DNA of 64,000 bases from Undaria pinnatifida (taxonomy: Eukaryota > Sar > Phaeophyceae > Laminariales > Alariaceae), in contig JABAKD010000002.1 in the NCBI GenBank assembly GCA_012845835.1, positions 18,165,629-18,229,628 of the forward strand. Direction: 5' to 3'. Below are positions 1 to 9,545 of the stretch, piece after piece. The notes beneath the pieces were generated by a model. The model had not been told where the DNA came from, made no database searches, and saw nothing but the letters and a program-made list of their open reading frames with translations. How positions within the stretch are numbered: the first letter of the stretch is position 1; every line of letters begins with the position of its first letter. The position numbers were made by a program, and so were the translations under genes.

Positions 1-429
1 ACAATAACCCTCATGGTACCGCGGTAGGTATCATAGTGCATTTCGTTATTGAATTCGCGTAGGGACACGTACGTACATGGATATAGAAGTGGCAAGCGCA
101 CGCATGACTAAACGAGGAGGAGGTAGTAGTGATTACGATTACTGCACCAGAAAAATCCACACAGCAGCATTGCGAGTGGCTGCGTCCCCGGGGCCTCGAG
201 GGTGGTATTGTACAAGTTCGGCCAAATCGACATAGAGTTTGCACACGTACGTGCAAGCAATATAGGTACTACTAGTGAAAAGAGCACACACCGCGATGCT
301 GTCTTACACACAACACGCTTTTTGTCCGTGACTTATTATATATGGCATGGGAGGAGAGTGTACCAAATAACAGGAGGAAATAACTTTTTGACGCAAGAAA
401 CAAGGGGGAAAATCGTTCCTCCTGTTGTT
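1..429. other. No gene recognised
   Basis: Only short random open frames occur here. A purine-rich run and a GTTGTTGTTG tract are visible but I can assign no function. The segment lies between the window edge and the first R1 repeat. Confidence 0.5.
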
Positions 430-503
430 GTTGCTAAGATGTGCCACGCGGAGGTAGGTCGTAAGTAGACGGTATCCACGGAAGGAACCAGTGGCATGCA
501 TTC

Positions 504-612
504 GTCCCGATATCGCATCGTTTGGTAGTTATTTTCCCCAAGAAGGCTCTTTGGCAATTTGTCCCGGTATCGCATCGTTTGGTAGTTATTTTCCCCAAGA
601 AGGCTCTTTGGC
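504..612. repeat. Two tandem copies of a 57-bp unit
   Basis: The block from GTCCCGATATCGC to the CTCTTTGGC end is repeated at once, starting at 504 and 561. The copies are nearly identical, so this tandem duplication is much younger than the R1 repeat that contains it. It contains the AGTTATTTTCCCC core. Confidence 0.85.
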
Positions 613-1047
613 GAAATGAAGGTGGCGTGGATGGCGTGCTTGGTTGTTGCTGTGGTCCCTGACTCCGTGGCAGCTGTGGTCGTTTGCCGGTCAAGTGCAA
701 CGGTCATGTTGGTGCGTCACCGGCAAAAAAAAATGTTGCTTTGTACTTGACGTTCTCCTTGCTGCTGATTGCTGATTGATCATCTCCAGGACAATGAGGA
801 TTTTGTGTTTTTTGGCACACTTCTACTTTTCAGCTTCTTCTGGACATACAAGCCGTGGTCACAGGTGTCGTCCTTCCCTTCCCCACCCCGGTTATTATCT
901 TCATTCTTTTTGGCGCATAGGGTTCAGCACCCGCTGGTCGTCGATTTTTCGTCGAGTGTTGCTAACTTACAGTCTCGTGCTTTCCGCAAAAAAAGTCAAT
1001 TAGTGCACAACAAGAAAAAGTCCCACGAATTGATACGAGTACGCACT

Positions 1048-1119
1048 TTGGGGGGATTCGAACTCACGAAACTGACCTACACCAGGCTCGAGTATAATAA
1101 CCTGATACGCCACCGGGGC
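1048..1119 (-). repeat. tRNA-like head (A and B boxes) of a SINE, R1 copy 1
   Basis: On the minus strand the sequence starts GCCCCGG, has an A-box-like TGGCGTATCAGG (plus-strand complement at 1101-1112) and a B-box-like AGTTCGAATCC (complement at 1054-1064). This is the internal RNA polymerase III promoter layout of tRNA genes. The acceptor and T stems do not pair fully and the segment is a few bases longer than the copy at 14376. I therefore call it a tRNA-derived SINE head and not a tRNA gene. Confidence 0.6.
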
Positions 1120-1770
1120 AGGGTGAGTTGTATTGAGCCGTTCGCCCCGGTGGTCTATTAATAGTGGGGTTACACTTGAATACTACTATCATTACTAGCG
1201 TTGGTCCTTGAGTTAAATTCCCACCGTTGTGAGCTTTGGCTTTATTTATTGGCAGCAATAAATGGGAAAAAAAGGATCAACTAACTGCTTGCTGCTGATA
1301 TCGCCTAGCAGCGTGGGTAGGTACAACTCGACGCGAATCGACGAGGGAAGAAAATTGGTGAATTCTTCTCGCGGTAAAAATTAAGACATGTACCGTAGTG
1401 GGGATGGGGGAGGGGAGCCCGCGCTCTATGACCCCGGATCGGAGTTATTCTACTGGGAGGGCGAGAGTAGTGCGAACATAATAAATAGGATTTGAAAACA
1501 AAAGAAGTGAAGTCAAGTGGCTTTATTGCTGCTGCTGCAGCAATGCTGTTATAATGCGATACCCAAGCAAGTTGCACCGATCGACTCGATCCGGACCCAC
1601 TGCTGTATACGGAGTATTATGCAATTGGTCCATATACAACTTCTCTAATCACACACCAGTATGAGATGATAGTAATTGCACTTGCTGAGCTTCTTAGTGA
1701 GCGGTGGTTTCCTCTATCCACGAACCCCATCAGAGCGGATCAATCGAAGGTTGAGTTACACTGTGCGGGG

Positions 1771-2159
1771 TGGTATCGATGCAGGGAGTCAAATGAAATG
1801 TGCGCGTACCGCGGGGTTGGGGGTATACGAATAAAATCTCAGCAGTAGTGCGAATTGCCCCATTTTTTTCTAGTTGTAAATTTATTATTTTTTTTTTTGT
1901 TTATCCTCCGGCGGATGGGGAAAAATAAAGCTTTAGCTCACCACACTTCCGCGTATTTCCATACGCGTCGTGTGTCGATTTAACTCAGTTGCTTTCGCAG
2001 CCCAACGCTAGCTGGCGCACCCTTCGAGTCCCATTGTAGGTATAGCGTAAGCTGTCCCTATCATTGGTCCTCGTTACAACCCCGGCAGCGCAAGCTGCCG
2101 TTGTATACGGGTGCGTGTGTATGTCGACCCGGCCTGTCCCCTGTAGATACTTTGAAGGA
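1771..2159. other. No gene recognised
   Basis: AT-rich stretch with T-runs near 1890, then mixed-composition sequence leading into the tandem array. No coding or RNA feature can be supported. Confidence 0.5.
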
Positions 2160-3105
2160 TTTCTGAACCGGGGTTGGACCCTGTTCTGTGGTGCTGGCGT
2201 GTAGACGAACCTCAGCTAGCTAAGGCTTCCACACCGTGCGGTGTGGTATCGACCCGGGAGAAGTCGGTTTTCGTCTCCCGTTTGTTGGCGTTGATGGGGT
2301 ATGGAAGGATTTCTGGAACGACAATGGGGCCCTATCCTCCTCGGGTGCGTCGAAACGCCCCCCGCCCGTTTGCTGGTCTATCTCCTCCGCGGGTGTCCCT
2401 GGCTCTACGAGCTTCACAGCCACTCAACGATAAGCCAATGTGAATAATAGATGATTGTCGCACCGTCGTGCGGGGCTGTGTCGACCCACGGGAGAAATCG
2501 GTTATCGTCCCCGGTTTGTCAGGATTTCTGAAACGGGCACAGGACTCTATATTCTCCCATGGTGGTATTGCCCTTATGTCCGAGCCCCAGCCAAGCATCG
2601 GTAAGCGAATATGGTTGGAGTTCCACGTCGTAGGGAGTGGTGCCGACACGGGAGGTCATCGATCTTGTTCCCGCGTTTTTGGAGCTGTAGAGGTTCGGGG
2701 GATTCATGAATCGGGGATGGGACCCTATCTTCCCCGTGTGCGACGGAAATGCCCCCCATTGATGGGCCTCTGTCCGCCTAGGACGGCGCTGTGGAGCTCG
2801 AACCCATCAGCGACTAGCTAACGGCATTGGAGTTTTCTCACCGTGCAGGGTGGTGTCGACCCGAGAAATCTCCACTTTCTTCCCTGGTTGATGGAAGTTT
2901 TAGAGATATGGAACGACCTCTGGACCAGGGATGGGACCCTATATCCTCCCGAGGTGGAGCTGGCTCAACATGCGAACCATGGCCAATCGGAAAGTCGACA
3001 GGTAGGTGGGGTTGGGATTTCCACACCGTGCGGGGAGATATCATGTGTGGATGAATTCCGATCCCGGCATGTGACCCTATCATGCCCGGGTGGCCCCTAC
3101 TTTGT
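2160..3105 (+). repeat. Degenerate tandem array, unit ~180-230 bp
   Basis: A recurring block starts with CACCGTGCGG-like sequence, then GTGTCGACCCGGGAGAA, a GGTTTGTTGG-like segment, GATTTCTGAACGGGG, GGGACCCTATCCTCC, and a GGAAACGCCCCC end. Starts lie near 2230, 2458, 2636, 2838 and 3017, so the spacing is about 228, 178, 202 and 179 bp. Copies are strongly diverged and differ in length. Short open frames on both strands follow the repeat periodicity and do not look like a gene. Confidence 0.7.
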
Positions 3106-3654
3106 GTATGAATCTGTTGAGAGTATGAACTTTGGATTCAAATCTAAGTTAATGCGCAGTCTATTGGCATGAGTAAGATGTGCTGCTGAATCTTACGTTG
3201 AATCTTACGTTGAATCTTCGGTGGAACCTAGATGTAAACGTAGATTTGAGTATGTTAAGGTTGTCCCGTTGTCCCGGTATTTTACCGGACTACGGGCATT
3301 GTTCCGTGATGATAAAGTGGCAACGCAACCCACCATGATCACTCTCCCTTCTCTCCCTTCTCTCCCTTCTTTCCTTTCTTCTTCTTTTTCTTCTCTCTTT
3401 GGCCTCAAGCGCCCTTTCCAAACTATCGCTCTTTCTTTCTTATCACAAGTGATCTTAACAGACACTTCGGTGCCACCTCTGCATCCCTTCGCATAGAAGA
3501 CAGAGCCTCCACACAACCGTTGTGTTCACAGGCTATTCACAGGTTATGAGCCTTCGACTTTCGATATAAATATTGATCGGCACCAAGCGACATCTCATTG
3601 AAGTTTGTCGCATCTTACCGGGAAGTTTGAGAGATACCTTCATTAAGCGGGCTA
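3106..3654. other. Gene-free spacer with pyrimidine tract
   Basis: Contains a small TGAATCTTACGT duplication near 3186-3215 and a C/T-rich tract at about 3340-3400 (repeated CTCCCTT). No gene supported. Confidence 0.5.
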
Positions 3655-3815
3655 CAGCATCAGCATCAGCATCAGCATCAGCATCAGCGATCAGCATCAG
3701 CATCAGCATCAGCATCAGCATCAGCATCAGCATCAGCATCAGCATCAGCATCAGCGATCAGCATCAGCGATCAGCATCAGCATCAGCATCAGCATCAGCA
3801 TCAGCATCAGCATAA
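3655..3815 (+). repeat. Hexamer microsatellite (TCAGCA)n
   Basis: About 26 units of the hexamer, interrupted three times by a one-base-longer GATCAGC variant. Translated, it gives Ser-Ala or Ile-Ser strings on plus and Ala-Asp strings on minus. The long open frames over it are a by-product of a 6-bp unit without stops. Confidence 0.95.
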
Positions 3816-3817
3816 CT

Positions 3818-4027
3818 ATGGGAGAGTCCACGAAAGCAGGTGATGCGGTAGACAAGCTCGTTAGAGCTCTCAACGGCAAATTTAATGGGCTCAAGTTTGA
3901 CGTATGGAAACGCACGGCTCAGTCCGGGATCTCTGATATCCTGGAAGGGCGTCCTTGCCCCAAGCCCTTGTATTTTTATAAAATAGGAGCGGACATCCTC
4001 GAGAAGAGAGCGGACCTCGGCCTCTGA
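3818..4027 (+). pseudogene. Possible retrotransposon Gag N-terminal fragment
   Basis: A 69-codon frame starts at an ATG three bases after the hexamer array. The protein has LNGKFNGLKFDVWKR followed by ISDILEG. That resembles the N-terminus of Ty1/copia Gag proteins, where a short L-x-G-x-N-F-x-x-W-K motif precedes a helical region. It stops after 69 residues with no downstream pol, so if the match is right it is only a fragment. It could also be a random frame. The copia Gag at 47905 has a similar layout (GFRVWKTKVRNAV) but is clearly a different sequence. Confidence 0.3.
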
Positions 4028-4807
4028 AATCGTCGATTTCATGCACGACTCTTGCCTACCACCATCGCCTTCCTCTTCACTGGACACGCCGTCTTCGACG
4101 TGTACTTACGTCGTCTTTGACGTGTACTTTTGAAATATTCTCCGTTACCTCTTCGAACTCGAGTTCTACTTCTACCCTCAAGACCTCTTAATCGTCCTCT
4201 ACACTAAGCCTCGTGTTCACTGCGCTCCGCACTTCGTCTTCAGTGCGGTCTGAGGCGCTCTCGACCAACAAGCTATCCGTCAACACTCGCGGCATGACTA
4301 GACTTGATTTTGCACGTTGGTTCGCCACATGGCTTCAAGCCCGCAGCAGACGAACCGCCAACATATGGGAGGAGTATTTCCATACCCACACGCAGCAGCA
4401 GCAGCAGCAGCAGCGGCAGCAGACCGCTTTCGGTGCAGCCTACAGGTGTGATACAGCAATTTTTTGGGGGCCCGTATGGTGGAAAAATGGACCCCCCCAT
4501 ATTTTTCGCATCTGCGGGGCACCATGCTTCTGGTATTTTTGGTGTCCTTAAAGCGGGGATTTGACTTAAGAAGAGTGTCTTTAAAGCGGGGACGACTGTA
4601 CTTTGTCATGATTGTTAGTATCTATCGAACTCTTGGCATTTCCTTGCATAGTGTACGCGCAGACTATGATTTTGTGTGGTACGTTTTTTACTCTGTCAAG
4701 TATTGAATCGAACAATTCGAAGTGCTGCCCTGCCCTACACCCATGCGGAGCCCTTGTAATCACTCGAAAATTTTCCATAATAGTAGGTCTAATAATAACC
4801 CAACTCC
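4028..4807. other. Gene-free stretch with CAG repeat
   Basis: Contains repeated CGTCTTCGACGTGTACTT near 4088-4130, a (CAG)n run at about 4393-4422, and a duplicated TTTAAAGCGGGGA at about 4547 and 4581. No gene recognised. Confidence 0.5.
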
Positions 4808-4995
4808 TCCGTTCCCCTTGCTGCCTCGGTAAGGCATGCTGCGAGGCATGCCCTAGCAGGCTTGTAGAGAGTTGGGGGGGTCTTTCTGGCGGGTGTAAAG
4901 CCGGACTCACCCTCAAGGAGTGATACCGTCTTGCTGCTGCGTGTGGCCGCGAGGCTTAGGCGTGGCGGTAGAGTTGGGTCATACGTGGTGCGTTA
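4808..4995 (+). repeat. Repeat H copy 1, with GNRA-type hairpin
   Basis: About 185 bp that recur in the same orientation at 27311-27546. The segment contains the near-palindrome GGCATGCTGCGAGGCATGCC. In the other copy the hairpin is perfect: GGCATGCT, loop GCGA, AGCATGCC. Downstream sequence (GGTGTAAAGCCGGACTC and on) is also conserved. Function unknown. Confidence 0.75.
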
Positions 4996-5090
4996 ATGGG
5001 AGGGGTCCTATTCTTTTATAAACAAATGTTTTTCTCCACTACAATGATTGGTGTTAGTATTTTTACTTTAGATGGGGAATTTTGAAGTAA
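4994..5090 (-). repeat. Dispersed repeat T, inverted copy
   Basis: Reverse complement of 9011-9106 with only a few mismatches. It includes AGGGGTCCTATTCTTTTATA and ACTACAATGATTGGTGTTAG. The two form an inverted pair about 4.1 kb apart. A more diverged copy in the 9011 orientation lies at 12960-13080. Confidence 0.8.
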
Positions 5091-5569
5091 CCTGATGATG
5101 TATTTATTCAAATTTACAAGGGCTCCGCATGGGCGCCGGCGGCTTCGGGTAGGGCAGGGCAGCACTTGGACGAGGAAAATTTGAAAGGAAAAAAGTTGTA
5201 GCTGTTCGATTCGACATTATTGAAGTTTAAAGTAATGCCAAGAGCTTAATACGAACATGAGGTGCTGAAGGTTAACTTTGATGGAAGGAAAACAATAAAC
5301 AAAGGAAGCATGCATAGGCGAAACACATTGTTATTAAAACCGCCGCCAAGTAAAAATTGGCCAGAAATGACGAAAGGAGAATTGAGAACCTGCTTCGCTT
5401 CGAGGCTTCAAGGCGAAAGGACAGAGGACATGGCATCAACAAAAAAGGTATCGGACGGAATGGTTGAAAATGTTTAATTTACGGAAGGGAAAAGGAAGGC
5501 GCCGTCGATTGTGCCTTGGAAACTCCCTCGGTTTTTACTCCCACAGTAGACAAAAAACTTACTATGATA
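5091..5569. other. No gene recognised
   Basis: AT-rich. A 71-codon frame starts near 5262 but has no recognisable motif and overlaps a frame of similar size, so I do not call it. Confidence 0.45.
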
Positions 5570-6012
5570 GGTCCTCCATGTTTGTTTCCAAAATATACGA
5601 AGAATTCACTCACAGAGAAGAACTAAAGACAACACTGCAGCATGCCCTCAATTCAACTAGCTACTTCAATGTACGCGGAACTTACACTGGTGATATACAG
5701 AAATAAAAAACGAATTATGCAGACATGACACAAGGCAAACAAAAGAATCCGTATGTATGACAGTTCAGTATTTGATCGTACCATAGTCACAAAACAGCTC
5801 TCCAACTCGGCGTGAGATACACGATGGGTCCTCCGGGCTTCCTTGCACCATGTACGAAAAACTCACTTAGAGTGGAGCCCTAATAAAGGGGATATAGAAT
5901 GCCCTCGATCCAATTGGTAATTTCAACGTAGAGAACTTACACCAGAGAAAAGGAACGCTAAACGGGAAAAGAGGGGTAATCGAGCCTCACGCAAGGCAAA
6001 CAAAATAATAAT
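5570..6012 (+). repeat. Two diverged tandem units (~245 bp)
   Basis: The block GATAGGTCCTCCATG... GCATGCCCTCAATTCAACT... CAAGGCAAACAAAAGAAT at 5570-5760 recurs as GATGGGTCCTCCGGG... GAATGCCCTCGATCCAATT... CAAGGCAAACAAAATAAT at 5822-6012. Similarity is clear but low. No protein family is recognisable, and a frame ending at 5706 covers only the first unit. Confidence 0.6.
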
Positions 6013-6489
6013 GTGGGTTCGAGGCTTACCGACTCCCGCTGCTTAGTTTTGTTTTGTTTTTTCGTTTTTGTTTCGGTTTCTTTCTATTTGTTTTGTTTTT
6101 GTTTTGTCTTCGTTTTTGTTTGTTTCTTGTCTTTGCTTTTTAGGGTGGGACTTTTACATGTAACATGTTCTGGTGACAGTATATTTATTTTATCTATTTA
6201 TTTATTTATGTTTATTTATCATCTTTTTTATTTTTAATTGTTATTTTTTATTTTTTATTTTTCATTAAGCTGGAACTTTAACATGATATCCATTAGACCG
6301 CTACTACTGTCTTCATACTCCCGATATATATATATACCGAAACCCGCCACTCAAGGTGAAAAATAAAATACAATAACAGTAATACTTCGTATAAACCACC
6401 CCCAGGTAAAGAAAACTTACTTACGTACTTAACCACAAGTCAGAGTACCAAAAATACATGTTTAGTCAAGTGCTTTTTGGTGTTAAGTG
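6013..6489. other. T-rich low-complexity stretch
   Basis: About 6040-6260 is made of GTTTTGTTTTT and TTTATTTATT strings. The segment near 6286-6350 (CTACTGTCTTCATACTCCCGA, then CCCGCCACTC) is the reverse complement of 16805-16860, so it is another dispersed repeat. No gene seen. Confidence 0.6.
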
Positions 6490-6812
6490 GAGAAGTGTTT
6501 TGTCACACTTGACTGGTGGCTCGCTGCGCGAGAAGGCACCTGACGATCGTCGGGAGTGGCGGAATGTTTTATCACATTTGACTGCGCGAGAAGTCACTTG
6601 GCGATCTTCTGGAGTGGCGGAATGTTTTGTCACACTGGACTGCGCGAGAAGGCACTTGGCGATCGTCGGGAGTGGCTGAATGATTTTTCACACTGGATTG
6701 CGCGAGAAGGCACTTGGCGATCGTCGGGAGTGGCTGAATGTTTTGTCACACTTGACTGCGCGAGAAGGCACTTGGCGATCGTCGGGAGTGGCGGAATGTT
6801 TAGCCGGCGACT
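6490..6812 (+). repeat. 58-bp satellite, about five units
   Basis: The unit starts TGCGCGAGAAGGCACTTGG, then GATCGTCGGGAGTGGC, and ends TTTTGTCACACTTGAC. TGCGCGAGAA starts fall at 6525, 6583, 6641, 6699 and 6757, exactly 58 bp apart with no indel. A partial unit precedes the first and the last runs out near 6800. Because 58 is not a multiple of three, the same peptide appears in rotating frames, which argues against coding. Confidence 0.95.
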
Positions 6813-7035
6813 TTCGCTTTGAGGCGGAGAATGTCACCGATAGGATGCTCGTACTTAGTCCCCTGTAAAGGGAACAGCAGAATTTGGCGAGGAAGGCCGC
6901 ATGGTGTGATGACAATGGGCGCATGGGTTACGTTGTACGCAGGTGTAGGATGTAACGTGCTGAAAGACACGAACACTTGTTACAGGACGCACAGCCGTAG
7001 CTGGAGACCCATAGTCTAGACTACATACATGGGAG

Positions 7036-7680
7036 ATGATGCATACACAGGTGATGGAAGGGATTTGTACCGCAGGAACGCTGGAGGAGGGTGAGGTAGT
7101 ATGGCAGGTTCGAACACGTACGCGTATCCTACAACACACGCAAACACACAGGAGTACTGCTGCGCTACACATGTCATGTATGTGCTACACACAAACAGCG
7201 ATAGCTGTGTGCACACCGCTGTACACACCCGCATACACGGGTGATGGAAGGGATTAGTACCACCGCAGGAACGCTGGAGGAAGGTGAGGTAGTATGGCAG
7301 GTTCGAACACGTGCGCGCATCCTACATACGCGAACACACAGGAGTACTGCTGCGCTACACATGTAGACTATGTGCTACACACAGCGAGAGCTGTGTGCAC
7401 ACCGCTGTACATACACACACTGCTGTGACCATGCTGAGCGCGCAGCGTATATTAAGCAGTGCCGTGTACACACCTGCATTCACATGCGATGGAAGGGATT
7501 TGTACCGCAGGAGCGCTGGAGGAAGGTGAGGTAGTATGGCAGGTTCGAAGACGTACGCATTCACATGTGATGAAAGGGATTTGTACCGCAGGAGCGCTGG
7601 AGGAAGGTGAGGTAATATGGCAGGTTCGAACACGTACGGGTATCCTACACACGCAAACACACAGGAGTACTGCTGCGCTA
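7036..7680 (+). repeat. Irregular repeat array (GATGGAAGGGATTTGTACCGC units)
   Basis: The block GATGGAAGGGATTTGTACC... GCAGGAACGCTGGAGGA... GAGGTAGTATGGCAGGTTCGAA starts near 7047, 7242, 7488 and 7568. Between units lie ACACACAGGAGTACTGCTGCGC segments that also repeat. The last two units are 81 bp apart. GGTTCGAACAC resembles a polymerase III B box but no A box is placed correctly before it. Confidence 0.8.
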
Positions 7681-8533
7681 CCCATGTATGTACCACACAG
7701 AGAGAGCCCTGTGAATGTGTATCGGAAGAGTTGGTGTCCCCAGTCGTCAAGATACCGCTCTGCTGTAGGGACGTTCCGCTGCACGGTGTGTGCAAAGATT
7801 CTGCCGCAGCACGAGGAGGTGGTACGCCGTAAGGTTTGAAGAGGGCGAAGAACACGCAGCCGCAGGGAAGGAGGAGCCTAGAACGAGCGAAGAGGCTCAT
7901 AGCAGACACCCACAGCACGCGGCGGAGATGAGCTGCGACAGGAACCAGCGAGAGAAAGTATGCAGCAGCCGAACTGAAGGACGCAGTCGCCGCCGTACGC
8001 AGACACGGCAGACCACACAGGGCAGGATCGAACAGCAGAGGCGCAAGTTCCAGCGCAACGCCGAGGAGCGCAGTGTATCCGACGAGGGATATAAATAGAG
8101 GGTGTGCGGTGTGCGCTGCGAGGGTGTTCGTGCCAGGGTGTAGTTCGTAGCGCCGTTTGATTTGAAGCGCGGCCGTTTGATTGCACGCAGACACGGCAGA
8201 CCGCAAGGGCAGGATCGAACAGCAGAGGCGCAAACGTTCCACCGTAACGCCGAAGAGCGCGGTGTACCCGAGAAGGGATAGAAAAAGAGGGTGTGCGGTG
8301 TGCGCTGCTCGTTGTTTGCGTGCCAGGGTGTGGTTCGTAGCGCCGTTTGATTTGAAGCGCAGCCGTTTGAATTTTAAGGGTTTGTAAGGACGAGGAGGGT
8401 TTTTTGGGAAGGGTTGTTTTTGTCCGCAGCCCAGGGCACAACGAAGTGAAATGTTTTGCTGTGTGTTGTGTTGGTTGTCCCGCACGAGCAGGATCGGACA
8501 GCAGATGCGCAAACGTTCCAGCGCATGCACCAC
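7355..8533 (-). CDS. Unexplained 392-codon open frame over tandem repeats
   Basis: This is the longest frame in the first 19 kb. It runs on the minus strand through three different repeat arrays without a stop. The C-terminal third contains a tandem 27-residue repeat with YVFEPAILPHLPPALLRYKS as its core; its 81-bp DNA unit keeps phase. The rest is rich in Ala, Leu, Cys and Arg, with short hydrophobic runs, but I recognise no domain. The start used is not a strong ATG context, and the first residues may come from an alternative start. Repeats that happen to lack stops can lengthen a random frame, so this may not be a gene. I list it because its length is hard to explain by chance alone. Confidence 0.2.
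   Translation of the reverse strand: MVHALERLRICCPILLVRDNQHNTQQNISLRCALGCGQKQPFPKNPPRPYKPLKFKRLRFKSNGATNHTLARKQRAAHTAHPLFLSLLGYTALFGVTVERLRLCCSILPLRSAVSACNQTAALQIKRRYELHPGTNTLAAHTAHPLFISLVGYTALLGVALELAPLLFDPALCGLPCLRTAATASFSSAAAYFLSLVPVAAHLRRVLWVSAMSLFARSRLLLPCGCVFFALFKPYGVPPPRAAAESLHTPCSGTSLQQSGILTTGDTNSSDTHSQGSLCVVHTWVAQQYSCVFACVGYPYVFEPAILPHLPPALLRYKSLSSHVNAYVFEPAILPHLPPALLRYKSLPSHVNAGVYTALLNIRCALSMVTAVCVCTAVCTQLSLCVAHSLHV
7990..8380 (+). repeat. Two tandem units of ~190 bp
   Basis: Unit: GCAGACACGGCAGACC, GGGCAGGATCGAACAGCAGAG, GCGCAA, AACGCCGA, then GGGTGTGCGGTGTGCGCTGC, ending GTAGCGCCGTTTGATTTGAAGCG. It starts near 7997 and 8187. GATCGAACAGCAGA(T)GCGCAAACGTTCCA also recurs once more near 8490. 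Confidence 0.8.
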
Positions 8534-8542
8534 CAGCGCTGG

Positions 8543-8785
8543 GTTGGCAGGGCAGCCGAACGGTGCTTGGATGCTACTACTAGCAGTGTAGTGTGTCTTG
8601 GTGTTGGTGTGTGTGTCCCGAAATGCACCACCGGCACTGGGTTGGCAGGGCAGCCGAACTGTGCTTGGATGGCAGCCGCACGGTGCTTGGATGGTACTAG
8701 CAGTGTAGTGTGTGTTGGTGTTGATGTATGTGCTGGGTTGGCAGGGCAGCCGAACGGTGCTTGGATGCTAGTAGCAGTGTCGGGG
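8543..8785 (+). repeat. Three tandem units of 96-98 bp
   Basis: GTTGGCAGGGCAGCCGAAC begins units at 8543, 8641 and 8737. Each continues with GTGCTTGGATG, AGCAGTGTAGTGTGT and TGTTGGTGTTG. A run of G and C near 8780-8812 follows the last unit. Confidence 0.85.
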
Positions 8786-8812
8786 GGGGGCGCCGAACCC
8801 CCCCCCCCGGGC

Positions 8813-9010
8813 CCGACACAGTGTGCGTTGGAAGGACCCTCACCACCAGTGTGCGTTCGAAAAAATACATGGAAAAACTAATGTATATATTTTTAACAAC
8901 CCTGACCAAGCCATCCATCCGCAGACCATCCACCATACATATGGTAGAGCAATATTATAGTGGAAACAGCGGAAATAAATTTATAAAATAGATATATATA
9001 TGATGTTAGA
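8813..9010. other. Gene-free spacer
   Basis: CAACCCTGACCAAGCCATCC (8898-8917) is repeated in reverse complement near 16759-16778, and the following CCATACATATGGTAGAG recurs near 12907. These are dispersed repeat fragments; no gene. Confidence 0.5.
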
Positions 9011-9106
9011 TTACTTCAAAATGTCCCGCCTAAAGTAAAAATACTAACACCAATCATTGTAGTGGAGAAAAACATGTGTGTATAAAAGAATAGGACCCCT
9101 CCCATT
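9011..9106 (+). repeat. Dispersed repeat T, plus copy
   Basis: Partner of the inverted copy at 4994-5090. It contains ACTAACACCAATCATTGTAG and AATAGGACCCCTCCC. The same block, more diverged, is at 12960-13080 and is followed in both places by AGTACAAGTACCA and GACCCGAAAT / GACCTGAAAT, so the full repeat is at least 200 bp. Confidence 0.8.
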
Positions 9107-9329
9107 CATTTTTTTTCACCCACATAATAATAAAGTACAAGTACCAGCAAGCAGCTTCAAAATTTGAGTACTGACCCGAAATTCGTCGAACTCACACCTG
9201 ACGACGTCCTGAAAAAAGTATATACTGAGTATAGATATTTATAAAATGTTAGAGTGACAGCGTATCAATTTGGAACCGTGGGTTCGTGTCCCGCAGAGCT
9301 TTTATTATCATTATTATTATAAAAAATGA

Positions 9330-9545
9330 CAATAATCTCCTCCAGCTGTGAGATCGAATATTTTGTCGAAACTCATCTTTGCAAGCTGTGTGTGATACTC
9401 CGATCGCGCGTATTATGGGTTATGTGTCCTCATTAAGGATATAGGTCGGCGACTCCCCTTGCAACTACAGTGTAGCTATCAGGGTCAACAGGGTGATGTT
9501 AGTCAGTCTGTGCGCTGAAACTATAAAACCCGTTTCTGAGGGGGA
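9330..9545 (+). repeat. Repeat V, plus copy of an inverted pair
   Basis: TGTCGAAACTCATCTTTGC, GATACTCCGATCGCGCGTAT, GATATAGGTCGGCGACTCC and TAGCTATCAGGGTCAACAGG all recur in reverse complement between 12530 and 12775. The pair is separated by about 3 kb. No coding capacity. Confidence 0.8.

Larger units (their letters stand above)
430..1770 (-). repeat. R1 dispersed repeat, minus-strand copy
   Basis: Read on the minus strand, this stretch aligns with the plus-strand region 13780-14990. Shared landmarks in the same order are a TTCGTGGATAGAGGAAACCAC block (1680-1730 here), a CAGCAGCAGTAATGC run, a GTAACCCCACT block, the tRNA-like module, a GAAAAATCGACGA block, and finally the CGAATGCATGCC motif near 500. 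The two copies differ by many substitutions and small indels, so the duplication is old. No protein family is recognisable in either. A third, shorter copy lies at about 63230-63440. The shared tRNA-like module suggests a SINE-type core inside a larger repeat. Confidence 0.7.

Noticed and set aside
3533-4087. Ser-Ala or Ala-Asp repeat protein
   Set aside because: The frames are open only because the TCAGCA hexamer contains no stop; outside the array they end quickly or lack domains.
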